Shown here: piece by piece, positions 17,229 through 26,503 of the stretch
How positions within the stretch are numbered: the first letter of the stretch is position 1
How the letters are laid out: the number at the start of each line of letters is the position of its first letter
Source of the DNA: Tannerella sp.
GTDB lineage: Bacteria > Bacteroidota > Bacteroidia > Bacteroidales > Tannerellaceae
Direction: 5' to 3'
Assembly (NCBI GenBank): GCA_031289275.1
Contig: JAITPV010000184.1
Location: 1-37,959 of the forward strand
DNA length: 37,959 nt
Program-made: the position numbers and the translations under genes
The notes under the pieces: model-generated
The model's database searches: none
The model's input: only the letters and a program-made list of their open reading frames with translations
Told to the model about the DNA's origin: nothing

Positions 17229-18719
17229 TTAAAAAGGTTTGTTTATGGAGGAGGCGACGACCGGCCATACGCTATCGCCAATCATGCGGCTGATACCGAA
17301 GGGAAGCAGCCCCAGTCCGGCAACGGCGACGATGAGGCATATCAGCGTCAGGCGTTCGTCCCACGTGGCATCCGTTAGTTTCAAATGTGCGGCGTTTCCC
17401 ACTTCGCCGTACAGTATTTTCCCGATCAACCGCAGGATATAAACCGCCGTAATCACGATGGAGGTAGTGGCGATAAGAGTGAGCGTGCGGTGGAACACGT
17501 CGTTCACTTCAAAGGCTCCGACGAAGATCGTCATTTCGGCTACGAAGCCGCTCAGTCCCGGCAGTCCGAGATTGGCCAGCCCGGCAATCACGTAGCCGAC
17601 CGAAAGGAAGGGCATTATTTTCATCAGTCCGCTCATCTGACGGATGTCGCGGGTGTGCGTCCGGCTGTAAATCATACCGATCAGCGCAAAGAAAAGCGCC
17701 GTCATCAGTCCGTGCGAAAGCATTTGCATCACCGCGCCCGTCATGGCCGTCTGCGTCATCATCAGGATGGCGAAAAGTACCAGGCTGCAATGCGAAACCG
17801 AAGAATAGGCATTGATGTATTTCAGGTCTTTCTGCACGCAGGCCGAGAAGGCGCCGTAGACTACGCCGATGGTAGCGAGTATCAGGAACAGCCATGCCTG
17901 CTCGCGGGCGGCTTCGGGCATCAGGCCGATGGCAAGGCGGAAACATCCGTAGCCTCCCAGCTTCATCAATACGCCGGCATGTAGCATGGACACGGCGGTC
18001 GGCGCCGACGCATGTCCGTCGGGACTCCAGGTGTGGAAGGGAAACAGGGCGCCCAGCACGCCGAAACCCGTAAACAGCAACGGGAAAAAGATGCGCTGTT
18101 CCTCAATGGGCATGTGCGCCTGCGCCAGTTCCGTGATGTGCATGGTCGTCGCCCCCGAACCGAAATAAACGCCCAGGATTCCCATTAATATCAGCGCAGA
18201 ACCGCCCATCAACATCAAGGTCAGTTTCATCGCGGCATATTCTTTCTTTCCGCTCCCCCAGATGCCGATCAACAGATACATCGGGATCAGCGCCACTTCG
18301 TAGAACATGAACAGGGTAAACAAATCCAGCGAAATAAAGAAACCGAACACGCCTTCGCTTAACAGGCAAAACCAGAGGAAATATTCTTTCGTTTGGACGT
18401 TCATTTTCCACGACGCGAACGTGCCGGTAAATACGATGATGGCCGAAAGCAGCAGCATGACGACGGAAATGCCGTCTACGCCGACCGCGTAATGGATGTG
18501 AAGCGGAGCATACCAGACCCGGCTGTCGGTAAACAGCATGGCGGCGGTATCGCCCCCGGCGCGTCCGTCTGCATAGAGAAACGCCAGTGCGACGGCAAGC
18601 GCCAGCAGCGCGGATGCGCCCGTCACCATCACGGCGCGTATTTGTTTTATCCCCCGGGCTAACCACAGCCCAAGCATCATCAACAACGGTATAAGTACAA
18701 AGCAGGATAAGAAGTTCAT
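17229..18719 (-). CDS. nuoM: Complex I subunit M (antiporter-like)
   Basis: This is a 496-residue antiporter-like proton-pumping subunit. The family signature FPFHTWSPDGHASAPTAVS followed by LHAGVLMKLGGYG is present, as is the FFISLDLFTLFMFYEVALIPMY segment with the key Glu of helix 5. The open frame begins at 18734, but the ATG at 18719 (MNFLSCFVLIPLLMML) starts straight into the first helix and is preferred; the five extra codons lie in a repeat. The gap after nuoL holds an AT-rich repeat, so the operon is continuous but the junction has been reshaped. Confidence 0.95.
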   Translation of the reverse strand: MNFLSCFVLIPLLMMLGLWLARGIKQIRAVMVTGASALLALAVALAFLYADGRAGGDTAAMLFTDSRVWYAPLHIHYAVGVDGISVVMLLLSAIIVFTGTFASWKMNVQTKEYFLWFCLLSEGVFGFFISLDLFTLFMFYEVALIPMYLLIGIWGSGKKEYAAMKLTLMLMGGSALILMGILGVYFGSGATTMHITELAQAHMPIEEQRIFFPLLFTGFGVLGALFPFHTWSPDGHASAPTAVSMLHAGVLMKLGGYGCFRLAIGLMPEAAREQAWLFLILATIGVVYGAFSACVQKDLKYINAYSSVSHCSLVLFAILMMTQTAMTGAVMQMLSHGLMTALFFALIGMIYSRTHTRDIRQMSGLMKIMPFLSVGYVIAGLANLGLPGLSGFVAEMTIFVGAFEVNDVFHRTLTLIATTSIVITAVYILRLIGKILYGEVGNAAHLKLTDATWDERLTLICLIVAVAGLGLLPFGISRMIGDSVWPVVASSINKPF

Positions 18720-18721
18720 AT

Positions 18722-18760
18722 GATTATAATTCAAAGATTCAATAATTCAAAGATTCAAGT
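18722..18760. repeat. ATTCAAAGATTCAATA repeat at the nuoL/nuoM junction
   Basis: Two copies of AATTCAAAGATTCAA sit between nuoL and nuoM, and the first encodes the last residues of NuoL (LESLNY). The reverse complement reappears in the nuoCD-nuoH gap near 23104. Confidence 0.7.
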
Positions 18761-20634
18761 AACAGGAGTATAATTAAAACCAGTACGCCGCCCAGGAAAA
18801 CAACCGTGTATTGCTGGAGGTTTCCGCTTTGCAAACCCTTGATCCGGTCGCTAACCGCATGGGTGGTGCGGGCAATCAGATTCATGCACCCGTCTACCAC
18901 GTGGCGGTCAAACCACGCAAACGGTGAGGAGATATAACCGAAGATGATCGTATGGGTGACGAACTGATATACCTCGTCAATATAAAAGCGATGGCCGGCG
19001 GCGCGATACAGACGCGGGAACCTCGTCTCCGTCCGTTGTTCGGTCGCCGTTTTATACATCCGCGTGGCAAGCGCAATCGCCGCAAGCGCGACGCAAACGC
19101 TGGCTACGGCTACCGACAGGTTCAGGTGGATGGCATACGCTTCGCCGTTGCTGCTTACAAACTTTCCGAAAGGGATAAACCCTGCCGCACACGTAAGCGC
19201 AGCCAGGAAGATCAGCGGAAAGGTCATCGTGCGCGGCGCTTCGTGCGGAACGTGGGAACGGCTTGCCGCCGCGTCGTACGTTTTTCCCCAGAAGATGCGA
19301 TAATACAGCCGGAACATGTAAAAGGCCGTCAATGCGGCAATGAAACTCATAAGTATCCCCATCGCCGGACTGAACCGGAAACAGGCCGTCAGTATCTCGT
19401 CTTTCGAGAAGAAGCCGCTGAAGGGCGGAATTCCCGAAATCGCCAGGCAAGCGATCAGAAAGGCGGCGTGCGTAACAGGCAGGTATTTCCGCAGTCCGCC
19501 CATGTCCTTCATTTCGTTGGAATGAACGGCATGAATGATCGCGCCGGCACAGAGGAACAGCAGCGCCTTGAACAGGGCGTGCGTGAAAAGGTGGAACATG
19601 GAGGCCATGTAACCCAGTCCGCCCTCGTGCGGGTCGGCAGAGGTGCAGACGCCCAACGCCACAATCATGAAACCGATCTGCGAGATGGTGGAAAAGGCCA
19701 GCACCCGTTTGATGTCGGTCTGTACACAGGCGATGACGGCGGCAAACAAAGCCGTAAATGCACCCACATAACCGGCCAGGTGTAATACATCGGGCGCGTA
19801 TCCGATAAACAGCGGAAACAGGCGGGCGACCAGATAGACGCCGGATACGACCATCGTAGCCGCATGAATCAACGCGCTGACCGGCGTCGGGCCTTCCATC
19901 GCGTCGGGCAACCAGATGTGCAACGGAAACATGGCGCTTTTTCCGGCGCCGCCGACAAACATCAGCCCCAAGGCCAGCGGAATCATCGTCCCGGCGGCAA
20001 CAAGCGTCTGCTCTTGCGGGGTGAAGGAGAAACCGCCGGTGTAGTATCCGTAAATCAAAATACCGATCAGGAAGCCGAGGTCGGCAAAACGGGTGACGAC
20101 AAACGCCTTTTTCGCCGCCGCCACCGCCGCCGGACGCGAATAGTAGAACCCGATCAGCAGGTAGCTGGAAACGCCCACCAACTCCCAGAACAAATACATC
20201 TGGAAGATATTGGTGGCGGTCACCAGTCCGATCATCGACAGCGTAAAGAGCGACAGAAACGCGAAGTAACGCTGAAATCCCCGTTCGCCCTTCATGTATC
20301 CGAGCGAATAGACGTGCACCATCAGCGAGACGGTGGTAATAACCACCAGCATCATCACCGAAATCGGATCGAGCAAGATGCCCAAGTCGATATGCAGCGT
20401 TTCGGAAAACGGCAACCAGGTGACATTAAACGGCATCAGCGTCGGAAAAGTTCCGTCTGCACCGCGTCCGCCGCCAAAGTAAAGCGCGGCGGTCAGCCAG
20501 GCCAACCCCGTCAGTATGGCCAGGGAAGCCGTCCCGATGATACCAGCCGTGCGGGGCTTCCAAAACGCGCTCCCCAATCCCAGACACAGAAACGTGCCGA
20601 ACGGAAGAAGCAGTATCAGTATTGTATATTCCAT
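18739..20634 (-). CDS. nuoL: Complex I subunit L (antiporter-like)
   Basis: This is a 631-residue subunit, the distal antiporter-like channel with the long lateral helix. It shows the HIWLPDAMEGPTPVSALIHA signature followed by TMVVSGVYLVAR, the helix 5 motif MYLFWELVGVSSYLLIGFYY, and KRVLAFSTISQIGFM. Translation starts at ATG 20634 (MEYTILILLLPF). The C-terminal amphipathic helix and final membrane helix are present, and the last residues are encoded by the repeat at the nuoM junction. A 49-base spacer with heptamer-like repeats separates it from nuoK. Confidence 0.96.
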   Translation of the reverse strand: MEYTILILLLPFGTFLCLGLGSAFWKPRTAGIIGTASLAILTGLAWLTAALYFGGGRGADGTFPTLMPFNVTWLPFSETLHIDLGILLDPISVMMLVVITTVSLMVHVYSLGYMKGERGFQRYFAFLSLFTLSMIGLVTATNIFQMYLFWELVGVSSYLLIGFYYSRPAAVAAAKKAFVVTRFADLGFLIGILIYGYYTGGFSFTPQEQTLVAAGTMIPLALGLMFVGGAGKSAMFPLHIWLPDAMEGPTPVSALIHAATMVVSGVYLVARLFPLFIGYAPDVLHLAGYVGAFTALFAAVIACVQTDIKRVLAFSTISQIGFMIVALGVCTSADPHEGGLGYMASMFHLFTHALFKALLFLCAGAIIHAVHSNEMKDMGGLRKYLPVTHAAFLIACLAISGIPPFSGFFSKDEILTACFRFSPAMGILMSFIAALTAFYMFRLYYRIFWGKTYDAAASRSHVPHEAPRTMTFPLIFLAALTCAAGFIPFGKFVSSNGEAYAIHLNLSVAVASVCVALAAIALATRMYKTATEQRTETRFPRLYRAAGHRFYIDEVYQFVTHTIIFGYISSPFAWFDRHVVDGCMNLIARTTHAVSDRIKGLQSGNLQQYTVVFLGGVLVLIILLLLESLNY

Positions 20635-20683
20635 AACAATTACGAATTACGAATGATGAATGAATACCGAATCATTGAATCAT

Positions 20684-20992
20684 TTAATGTTTCAGTTCAT
20701 TCATGTTTTTCACCTGAATATTCCGCAGATTGCGGTAAATATTAATGATAATGGCAATCGCGACGGCCGTTTCGGCGGCCGAGATACCGATTGAAAACAT
20801 GGCGAAGAAGAAGCCTTCGAGTTGTTCGGGGAAAAGAAACCGGTTGAACACGGCGAAATTAATATCCACCGAATTAAGGATCAGTTCCACCGAAATCAGG
20901 ATGGCCAGCAGGTTGCGCCGCGTAAAAAAACCATAGATGCCAATAAACATCATGAGCGTCGAAACGATCAGGTAATACTCCAAATGTACCAT
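20684..20992 (-). CDS. nuoK: Complex I subunit K
   Basis: NuoK is a small membrane subunit of the proton-transfer chain, with three helices and two buried Glu residues. This 102-residue protein has the expected RRNLLAILISVELILNSVDINF and the SAAETAVAIAIIINIYR motif holding both glutamates. The open frame extends 15 codons further, but the ATG at 20992 (MVHLEYYLIVSTLM) matches the family and lies 5 bases after the nuoJ stop. Confidence 0.95.
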   Translation of the reverse strand: MVHLEYYLIVSTLMMFIGIYGFFTRRNLLAILISVELILNSVDINFAVFNRFLFPEQLEGFFFAMFSIGISAAETAVAIAIIINIYRNLRNIQVKNMNELKH

Positions 20993-20997
20993 AAACT

Positions 20998-21507
20998 TTA
21001 TCTTTTTCTTGCAATTAAAATAACTCCGACAATACATGCCAGCAACAAAATACTGATCACCTCAAAGGGCAGTATGTACTGGTATTTCTCGACTCCCATC
21101 AGCGCATATCCGATGGTACGCACGTTCAGTTCGCCGTGGTCAAGATGCGACGGCGGGAATGTATTCTTCAAAACGACGACAAGACAAATAATCAGCCCGG
21201 CCGCAGCCGTCACGATCCCGGCCAGCATCTTCGACGGTTTCAGTTTCTCCGCATAATCTTCGCCCTGCTGACCGGACGTCAGCAGGATGGAGAAGACGTA
21301 AAGCACCGTAATGCCTCCTGCATAAATAAGCAGTTGTATGGCGCCCAGATACGAGTAGTTCAACTGGAAATAGATGCCGGCTATGCCGAAAAGAACGAAC
21401 AACAGGTATGTAGCGGCACGCAATATCCGCTTCGTGGTCACGGCCAGTACCGAACTCACGATGATAAAAACGGCCAGCGCCGTAAAAACAATCAAATCAA
21501 ACGTCAT
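20998..21507 (-). CDS. nuoJ: Complex I subunit J
   Basis: This 169-residue membrane subunit contains the conserved YLGAIQLLIYAGGITVLYVF segment, including the pi-bulge helix important for coupling. Five hydrophobic helices are visible. It starts 3 bases after nuoI stops (ATG 21507, MTFDLIVFTALAVFII), so the two genes are tightly coupled. Length and motif agree with the family. Confidence 0.95.
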   Translation of the reverse strand: MTFDLIVFTALAVFIIVSSVLAVTTKRILRAATYLLFVLFGIAGIYFQLNYSYLGAIQLLIYAGGITVLYVFSILLTSGQQGEDYAEKLKPSKMLAGIVTAAAGLIICLVVVLKNTFPPSHLDHGELNVRTIGYALMGVEKYQYILPFEVISILLLACIVGVILIARKR

Positions 21508-21510
21508 AAT

Positions 21511-21978
21511 TCATACTTCATTTAGTGTTTTTACTAACTTTTCCTTCGTATACACGGCATGTTCAAACGCCGTGCCGAACCGGATGGCGTCGCTCGGACA
21601 TACATTGACGCACAGCTGACAAAACAGGCACGAACCCAGGTTGTATTCATATTTCACCAGCGTCTTTTTCTTTTTCCCGCTCTCCTCGTCGGTCACCGTT
21701 TCGGTTTCGACCCGGATCGTGTCGTTCGGACACGTCGCGGCGCATAGGCCACAGGCGATACATTTGTTCTTTCCCGCCTCGTCGTGAGGCATCACGAGCG
21801 TCCCCCGGAAACGGTCAAACATGACGAGCGTATCCCGGTTCTCCGGATACGTCTCCGTCGTCTTCCGCGTAAAAAACTCGGAGAAGGTCACACCCAATCC
21901 CGTAACCAACGAGCCTATCCCACGAAATATGCGACTTAAGTAACCGTATCTTTTCTCTTTCTTTAATTTCCGTATCAT
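21511..21978 (-). CDS. nuoI: Complex I subunit I, two [4Fe-4S] clusters
   Basis: NuoI carries clusters N6a and N6b and links the electron input side to NuoB. The 155-residue protein shows CIACGLCAATCP (C73, C76, C79, C83) and CLFCQLCVNVCP (C117, C120, C123, C127). The N-terminal segment GLGVTFSEFFTRKTTETYP is the family's membrane-anchoring helix. A basic stretch GKKKK near 101-105 lies between the clusters. It starts 12 bases after nuoH ends. Because NuoE, F and G are not encoded nearby, this subunit may be where an alternative donor docks, as an inference. Confidence 0.95.
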   Translation of the reverse strand: MIRKLKKEKRYGYLSRIFRGIGSLVTGLGVTFSEFFTRKTTETYPENRDTLVMFDRFRGTLVMPHDEAGKNKCIACGLCAATCPNDTIRVETETVTDEESGKKKKTLVKYEYNLGSCLFCQLCVNVCPSDAIRFGTAFEHAVYTKEKLVKTLNEV

Positions 21979-21990
21979 TGAATCGTTGAT

Positions 21991-23067
21991 TTAAAAATGC
22001 CATCCGAATACGACGCAAGCCGTCATCACCAACAAATTGACCAATCCTGCGGGTATCAGAATTTTCCATTCCAGCGCAAGCATCTGGTCGATGCGCAACC
22101 GGGGAAACGTCCATTTAATCCACATCAACAGCCATACCACAAAGAACGCCTTTCCGAAAAACCACACAAAGCCGGGCACATAATCCATCACCGCATTGAC
22201 CCCTTCCCATCCCCGTATATGAAGCGGCATCCATCCGCCCAGGAAAATGGTGGCCGAAATGCCGGCAATGATAAAAAGGTTCACAAACTCCGCCACATAA
22301 AACAATCCGAAGTGCATCCCCGAATATTCCGTATGATACCCCGCCGTCAGTTCCGATTCGGCTTCGGGCAAGTCAAACGGGCCGCGATTCACCTCCGCAT
22401 TCCCGGAAATCAGGTAGATCACAAACGCAATCAACGCCGGAAGATGTCCCTTGAAAATAAACCATCCGTCGGTCTGACGCGCCACAATCTCGCTCAGTTG
22501 CATCGTATCCGTCAACACGACAATGGTCAGGATCGATATTCCGACCGACAATTCATAACTCACCATCTGTGCGCCGCTTCGCATCGCCCCGATCAGGGAA
22601 TATTTATTGTTGCTGCTCCAGCCCGCCAGCAAGATGCCGACTACGCCGATAGACGACGCGGCCAACAGAAACAGCACGCCTACATTGAAATCCAGTATCT
22701 CCAGTCCCTGGCCGACCGGCAGACAACTAAACGCCAGCACGGAAGCCACTATCACGATGTACGGCGCCAGATTGTAAAGGAATTTATCGGCATGGCGAAT
22801 GACGATAATTTCCTTGATAAGCATCTTGATGATGTCGGCAAACAACTGGAAAATGCCGAACGGGCCAACCCGGTTAGGGCCTAAGCGGCACTGGAAAGCC
22901 GCGCACACCTTGCGTTCCATATAGATCATGATCACGGCAATAATGGCGTACATGACCAAGATCGCGATCCCCACAAACACACACTCGATGAATACCGCCA
23001 CCCCGGACGGCATCAACGACGTGAGCCACGCATGTATCCAACTTGTAACTGTACTGAAATCAAACAT
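21991..23067 (-). CDS. nuoH: Complex I subunit H
   Basis: NuoH forms the quinone channel entry and contacts the peripheral arm. This 359-residue protein (counting from ATG 23067) has RLGPNRVGPFGIFQLFADI and AEVNRGPFDLPEAESELTAG, the conserved loops lining the quinone site, plus YHTEYSGMHFGLFYVAEF. An upstream in-frame TTG at 23073 is possible, but ATG 23067 (MFDFSTVTSWIHAWL) is preferred. A 66-base spacer with AT-rich repeats separates it from nuoCD. Confidence 0.95.
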   Translation of the reverse strand: MFDFSTVTSWIHAWLTSLMPSGVAVFIECVFVGIAILVMYAIIAVIMIYMERKVCAAFQCRLGPNRVGPFGIFQLFADIIKMLIKEIIVIRHADKFLYNLAPYIVIVASVLAFSCLPVGQGLEILDFNVGVLFLLAASSIGVVGILLAGWSSNNKYSLIGAMRSGAQMVSYELSVGISILTIVVLTDTMQLSEIVARQTDGWFIFKGHLPALIAFVIYLISGNAEVNRGPFDLPEAESELTAGYHTEYSGMHFGLFYVAEFVNLFIIAGISATIFLGGWMPLHIRGWEGVNAVMDYVPGFVWFFGKAFFVVWLLMWIKWTFPRLRIDQMLALEWKILIPAGLVNLLVMTACVVFGWHF

Positions 23068-23077
23068 CGTCAATAAG

Positions 23078-23131
23078 AATTATGAATTATGAATGAATAC
23101 CCAATCATTGAATCTTTGAATTATTGAATCT
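23078..23131. repeat. AT-rich repeat in the nuoCD-nuoH gap
   Basis: Contains AATTATGAATTATGAATGAA and then TTGAATCTTTGAATTATTGA. The second part matches the nuoL/nuoM junction repeat in opposite orientation, and the first resembles sequence near 27035. Confidence 0.65.
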
Positions 23132-23133
23132 TT

Positions 23134-24774
23134 TCATCTGTCTATATCCGGGACTATGTAATCCAACGTTCCTCCGATGGCAATCAAGTCGGCGATCTTG
23201 GTGCCGCGGGTAAGGGTGTCCATGCACGATACCAGCGGAAGCCCCGTACTGCGGAACTTCACGCGGTAGGGATACTTCTCGCCGCGACTTTCGATATAAA
23301 CGCCAAACTCGCCGCGGCTGCTCTCCACCGCCGAATAATAACGGCCTTCGGGAATCCTGAGTACCGGCTTCATCTTTACCTGACATTCTCCTTCCGGGAT
23401 ATGGTCTATCAGTTGTTCGATGATACACATACTCTCCACGATCTCGTCCATCCGCACCATGTAACGCGCATAACAATCGCCCTCCCGATAGAGGACTTCG
23501 CGAAAGTCCACCCGGTCATATACCCCGTAAGGCCGGCGTTTGCGGACATCGCAGGCCCAGCCCGAAGCGCGTCCGGTACCGCCCGTTGTCCCATACGAAA
23601 TCGCATCCTCGCGACTCAACCGCCCGACGCCTTTCATCCGCTGCCGGGCAATGACATTCCCCGTAAAGATCCGGTGGTATTCACGCAACTGCGGACGCAA
23701 GTAGGCAATGAAGTCTTTGACCCGCTTCACGAAGTTGGGATGAATATCCGCCTGCACGCCTCCGATGGTATTATAGTGAAAGATCAGGCGTCCGCCCGTT
23801 GTTTCTTCCAGTATATCCAAAATCTTTTCGCGGTCGCGGAAACCGTAAAAGAACGCCGTCAATGCTCCCAAATCCATGCACAGCGTGGAAAAGAACAACA
23901 AATGCGAATTGATCCGCTGCAACTCGTCCATAATCGTGCGGATGTATTTCACGCGCTCCGACACTTCTACCCCCAACCCTTTTTCGACGCACAGGCAAAA
24001 GGCATGGCGGTTCTGCATGGCCGACAGGTAATCCAGACGGTCGGTAAGCGCCAATATCTGGGGATACGCAAGGCTTTCGCACATCTTTTCGATACCGCGG
24101 TGGATATATCCGCAGTGCACATTCAACTTGCGGATGTACTCGCCTTCCAGCGATACGCGGAACCGCAAGACGCCGTGAGTGGCCGGATGTTGCGGGCCGA
24201 TATTGATCACGTATTCTTCGTCGTCGAACAAAACATGGGTTTGCTTGAAGGGATGTCCGTATTCGTCCGTCTCGAACGTAGAAACCGTATCGATCACAAT
24301 TTCGTTCGTCATACGCACCGGATTGATGTCCCGGCTGTCGTTGTAATCTTTGCGCAGGGGATGCCCTACCCAGTCGTCGCGCAGAAACAACCGGCGCATG
24401 TCCGGATGATGGGTAAAACGAATGCCGAAATAATCATACACTTCGCGTTCGTTCAGTTCGGCCGTCTTCCAGATGTCGGAAACCGTAGGGAGTTCGGGAT
24501 GCTCACGGTCAACGGTCATGGTACGTATGGCCAACAGGAATCCATAAACGGTAGATTCCAGGTGATAGATAACGCCTAATCCTTCTTCGCCCCAATCCAT
24601 GCCGGTGAGACTGCATAAAAAGTCGAACTGCAACGCATCGTCACCCTTCAACGTTTCCGCCAGCGCATGGAGCGAGGACGGGGCTACCGTGACGGTCGGC
24701 CATTCCGTCGGTTCACCGGAGAAGGAGGCGTCCGGAAAACGGTTCCGTACGATATTTTCAATTAAACTGTTCAT
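23134..24774 (-). CDS. nuoCD: Complex I subunits C and D, fused
   Basis: A single 546-residue chain combines NuoC (about residues 1-165; [20 protein letters not shown] then GHPLRKDY) and NuoD (about 185-546; [15 protein letters not shown], the [10 protein letters not shown] segment, and the C-terminal IVPDIDR). NuoD helps form the quinone-reduction site close to cluster N2 of NuoB. Fusion of C and D is known in several bacterial groups, including this phylum. The start ATG 24774 overlaps the end of nuoB by 17 bases, indicating translational coupling. Confidence 0.96.
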   Translation of the reverse strand: MNSLIENIVRNRFPDASFSGEPTEWPTVTVAPSSLHALAETLKGDDALQFDFLCSLTGMDWGEEGLGVIYHLESTVYGFLLAIRTMTVDREHPELPTVSDIWKTAELNEREVYDYFGIRFTHHPDMRRLFLRDDWVGHPLRKDYNDSRDINPVRMTNEIVIDTVSTFETDEYGHPFKQTHVLFDDEEYVINIGPQHPATHGVLRFRVSLEGEYIRKLNVHCGYIHRGIEKMCESLAYPQILALTDRLDYLSAMQNRHAFCLCVEKGLGVEVSERVKYIRTIMDELQRINSHLLFFSTLCMDLGALTAFFYGFRDREKILDILEETTGGRLIFHYNTIGGVQADIHPNFVKRVKDFIAYLRPQLREYHRIFTGNVIARQRMKGVGRLSREDAISYGTTGGTGRASGWACDVRKRRPYGVYDRVDFREVLYREGDCYARYMVRMDEIVESMCIIEQLIDHIPEGECQVKMKPVLRIPEGRYYSAVESSRGEFGVYIESRGEKYPYRVKFRSTGLPLVSCMDTLTRGTKIADLIAIGGTLDYIVPDIDR

Positions 24775-25432
24775 TGTTTTTTCCGGTTAATACCTGAATG
24801 GGGGCTGCCGTCGGCGGTGCACAGTCGGCGACGCCGGACGGACAGGGGTTGTAATCGTCTTCGCCGAGGTGTTTGTTCACACCGCCGAAGAACTTTTCCA
24901 ATTTTACTTTCCGCTGCAACTGGATCATGGCATACAGCATGGCTTCCGGACGGGGCGGGCATCCGGGCACGTAGACATCGACCGGTAAAATCCGGTCAAC
25001 CCCGTTCACTACATGATAGGATTTCTTGAACGGCCCGCCGGAAACCGCACATGAGCCGATAGCGATCACGTATTTCGGGTCGGCCATTTGTTCGTACAGG
25101 CGTTTCAGCACCGGCGCCATTTTATCCGTGATGGTGCCTGCTACCATGATGAAATCGGCCTGGCGCGGGCTGGCGCGGGTGACTTCAAATCCGAAACGGG
25201 CAAAATCGTAGCGGGCGGCGCCAACGGCCATATATTCGATACCGCAGCAACTGGTGGCAAACGTCAGAGGCCAGAGCGAATTGCTGCGTCCCCAGTTGAC
25301 GACGTCGTCCAGCGCACCCATCACCACATTGGCGCCTTGAGCGTTCAGTTCGCGAACCATCGTTTCGAGGTATTCGTTATCATTGAAATCCTCGTATTGC
25401 ATGGATTTGATCCGGGGCTTTTTTATTTCCAT
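24758..25432 (-). CDS. nuoB: Complex I subunit B, cluster N2
   Basis: NuoB carries the terminal iron-sulfur cluster N2, which hands electrons to quinone. The 224-residue protein has the tandem Cys motif SCCGIEY (C62, C63), C128 in [12 protein letters not shown] and C158 in VPGCPPRPE. The open frame runs well upstream inside nuoA, but the ATG at 25432 ([18 protein letters not shown]) gives a typical N-terminus with a 10-base overlap with nuoA. A C-terminal extension beyond about residue 180, with [11 protein letters not shown], is not part of the core fold. Confidence 0.95.
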   Translation of the reverse strand: MEIKKPRIKSMQYEDFNDNEYLETMVRELNAQGANVVMGALDDVVNWGRSNSLWPLTFATSCCGIEYMAVGAARYDFARFGFEVTRASPRQADFIMVAGTITDKMAPVLKRLYEQMADPKYVIAIGSCAVSGGPFKKSYHVVNGVDRILPVDVYVPGCPPRPEAMLYAMIQLQRKVKLEKFFGGVNKHLGEDDYNPCPSGVADCAPPTAAPIQVLTGKNNEQFN

Positions 25433-25773
25433 TCCAATGCTCCTTTCTTCCAGGGATACGCCAGTCCAAGCGCCAAAATAGCGATAAAAAACAATACGCT
25501 GACCAGTCCGCCTATGCCTAAATCCTGTACCACCGACGCCCAGGGAAACAGGAATACGGTTTCGACATCGAACATCAGAAACAGGATGGCAAAGAGGTAA
25601 TATCCTACCTTGAACTGCATCCAGGATCTGCCGCGCGTCGGTATGCCACATTCGTAGGCCTCGCCTTTCTGCGGATTGTATGAGCGGGGCGAAATCAGTC
25701 TAGCCACGCCCAGCGCAGCAACAACTAAGAGGATAGCAGTGATTAATGATACAATTAATAGAATAAAAGACAT
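25423..25773 (-). CDS. nuoA: Complex I subunit A
   Basis: This is a 116-residue three-helix membrane subunit. It shows [20 protein letters not shown] and the helix-2 motif [16 protein letters not shown] with the conserved acidic residues. It is the first gene of the nuo operon (ATG 25773), overlapping nuoB by 10 bases. No nuoE, nuoF or nuoG is present between here and the operon end, so the set is A, B, CD, H-N. Confidence 0.95.
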   Translation of the reverse strand: MSFILLIVSLITAILLVVAALGVARLISPRSYNPQKGEAYECGIPTRGRSWMQFKVGYYLFAILFLMFDVETVFLFPWASVVQDLGIGGLVSVLFFIAILALGLAYPWKKGALEWK

Positions 25774-25811
25774 AACATATTCCTTATATGATTGATATTT
25801 TCTAAACGGAA

Positions 25812-25819
25812 CAAAGATG
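25812..25819 (-). promoter_or_regulatory. Possible -7 box for the nuo operon
   Basis: The reverse strand reads CATCTTTG, one mismatch from TAnnTTTG, 38 bases before nuoA. No convincing -33 element, so this is tentative. Confidence 0.35.
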
Positions 25820-25958
25820 AAAATATTTCGGGCGGATTATTTTTTGAAGCGTTATTTTATTCTAAGGGATGGCAAAGAAACAGCATAATAAACACTTTGG
25901 TAAATTGGGCGACCGTTCCGGGCGGCGTAGAAAAATTTCACGGAGGCCGGCTTTTAGC

Positions 25959-26156
25959 TGCGACGTAGCGAAAGACGCTACGCCGAACGGGGGGAATCCG
26001 AAGGATTCACATGTTTATAGCACAATCCATCAACATGTACGGACGTGGCGCGCCGCGTCTCTACAACGGCAGGACACGGCGACCGCACGGTATCGCGACA
26101 TACATTCGACCCTTTTGGGGTCGTACTTCTCCGGTCATGGCGGATGCTATAAACAT
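25959..26156. repeat. Structured dispersed repeat, copy A (interrupted)
   Basis: The outer arms ATGTTTATAGCA (26011-26022) and TGCTATAAACAT (26145-26156) are exact inverted repeats. An inner hairpin CGACCCTTTTGGGGTCG lies at 26107-26123. Upstream are hairpins CGTAGCG/CGCTACG (25964-25982 area) and AATCCGAAGGATT. Copy B at 37827 has the same order of parts with paired base changes. Relative to B, copy A has 65 extra bases at 26033-26097. Open frames through it on either strand are artefacts of the repeat in my judgement. Confidence 0.85.
26033..26097. repeat. 65-bp GC-rich insertion inside copy A
   Basis: Present in copy A only; copy B has two bases (CT) at this point. It contains a near-perfect palindrome GACGTGGCGCGCCGCGTC at 26042-26059, so it looks like a second palindromic repeat nested in the first. 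Confidence 0.65.
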
Positions 26157-26503
26157 GCGACCCGCCGGGTCGTTGGATTCGCCGGCATACTCTTTTTGAT
26201 CTGCGTAAATCCGCGTTTGAATCTGCGTCATCTGCGTGCAATAACATAACTCCGTGCCGCCATGTCCGATATGATTAATGTAATCATAACTCTTAACTCA
26301 TAATTCTTAACTCTTAATTCCTTTGTATAAGCGATTGCGGGTCAAGCCCGCAATGACGCGGTTGGGCGGATACCAATCTACGAAATCTGCGCCCAAATCC
26401 ATTTAATCTGCGTGAAACGCTTCCCTGCGCCCCTTAAATAATCCTAAATCCTCCTGCTCCGTCGCACAGCCTCCTTATGCGCCGGCGCAACCCTGTTCCG
26501 ACG
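26157..26503. repeat. Intergenic stretch of mixed short repeats
   Basis: No gene seen. In order: ATCTGCGT/AATCCGCG quasi-repeats near 26200-26240; the TAATCATAACTCTTAACTC heptamer family at 26280-26318; a hairpin ATTGCGGG-TCAAG-CCCGCAAT at 26334-26354; and further AATCTGCG-type repeats near 26380-26416. Each is a separate repeat class. Confidence 0.6.

Noticed and set aside
25869-26249. Open frames of 60-126 codons on both strands over the repeat zone
   Set aside because: They follow the dispersed structured repeat and short repeat tracts, lack family similarity, and the same spurious peptides arise again from copy B near 37685-37891.
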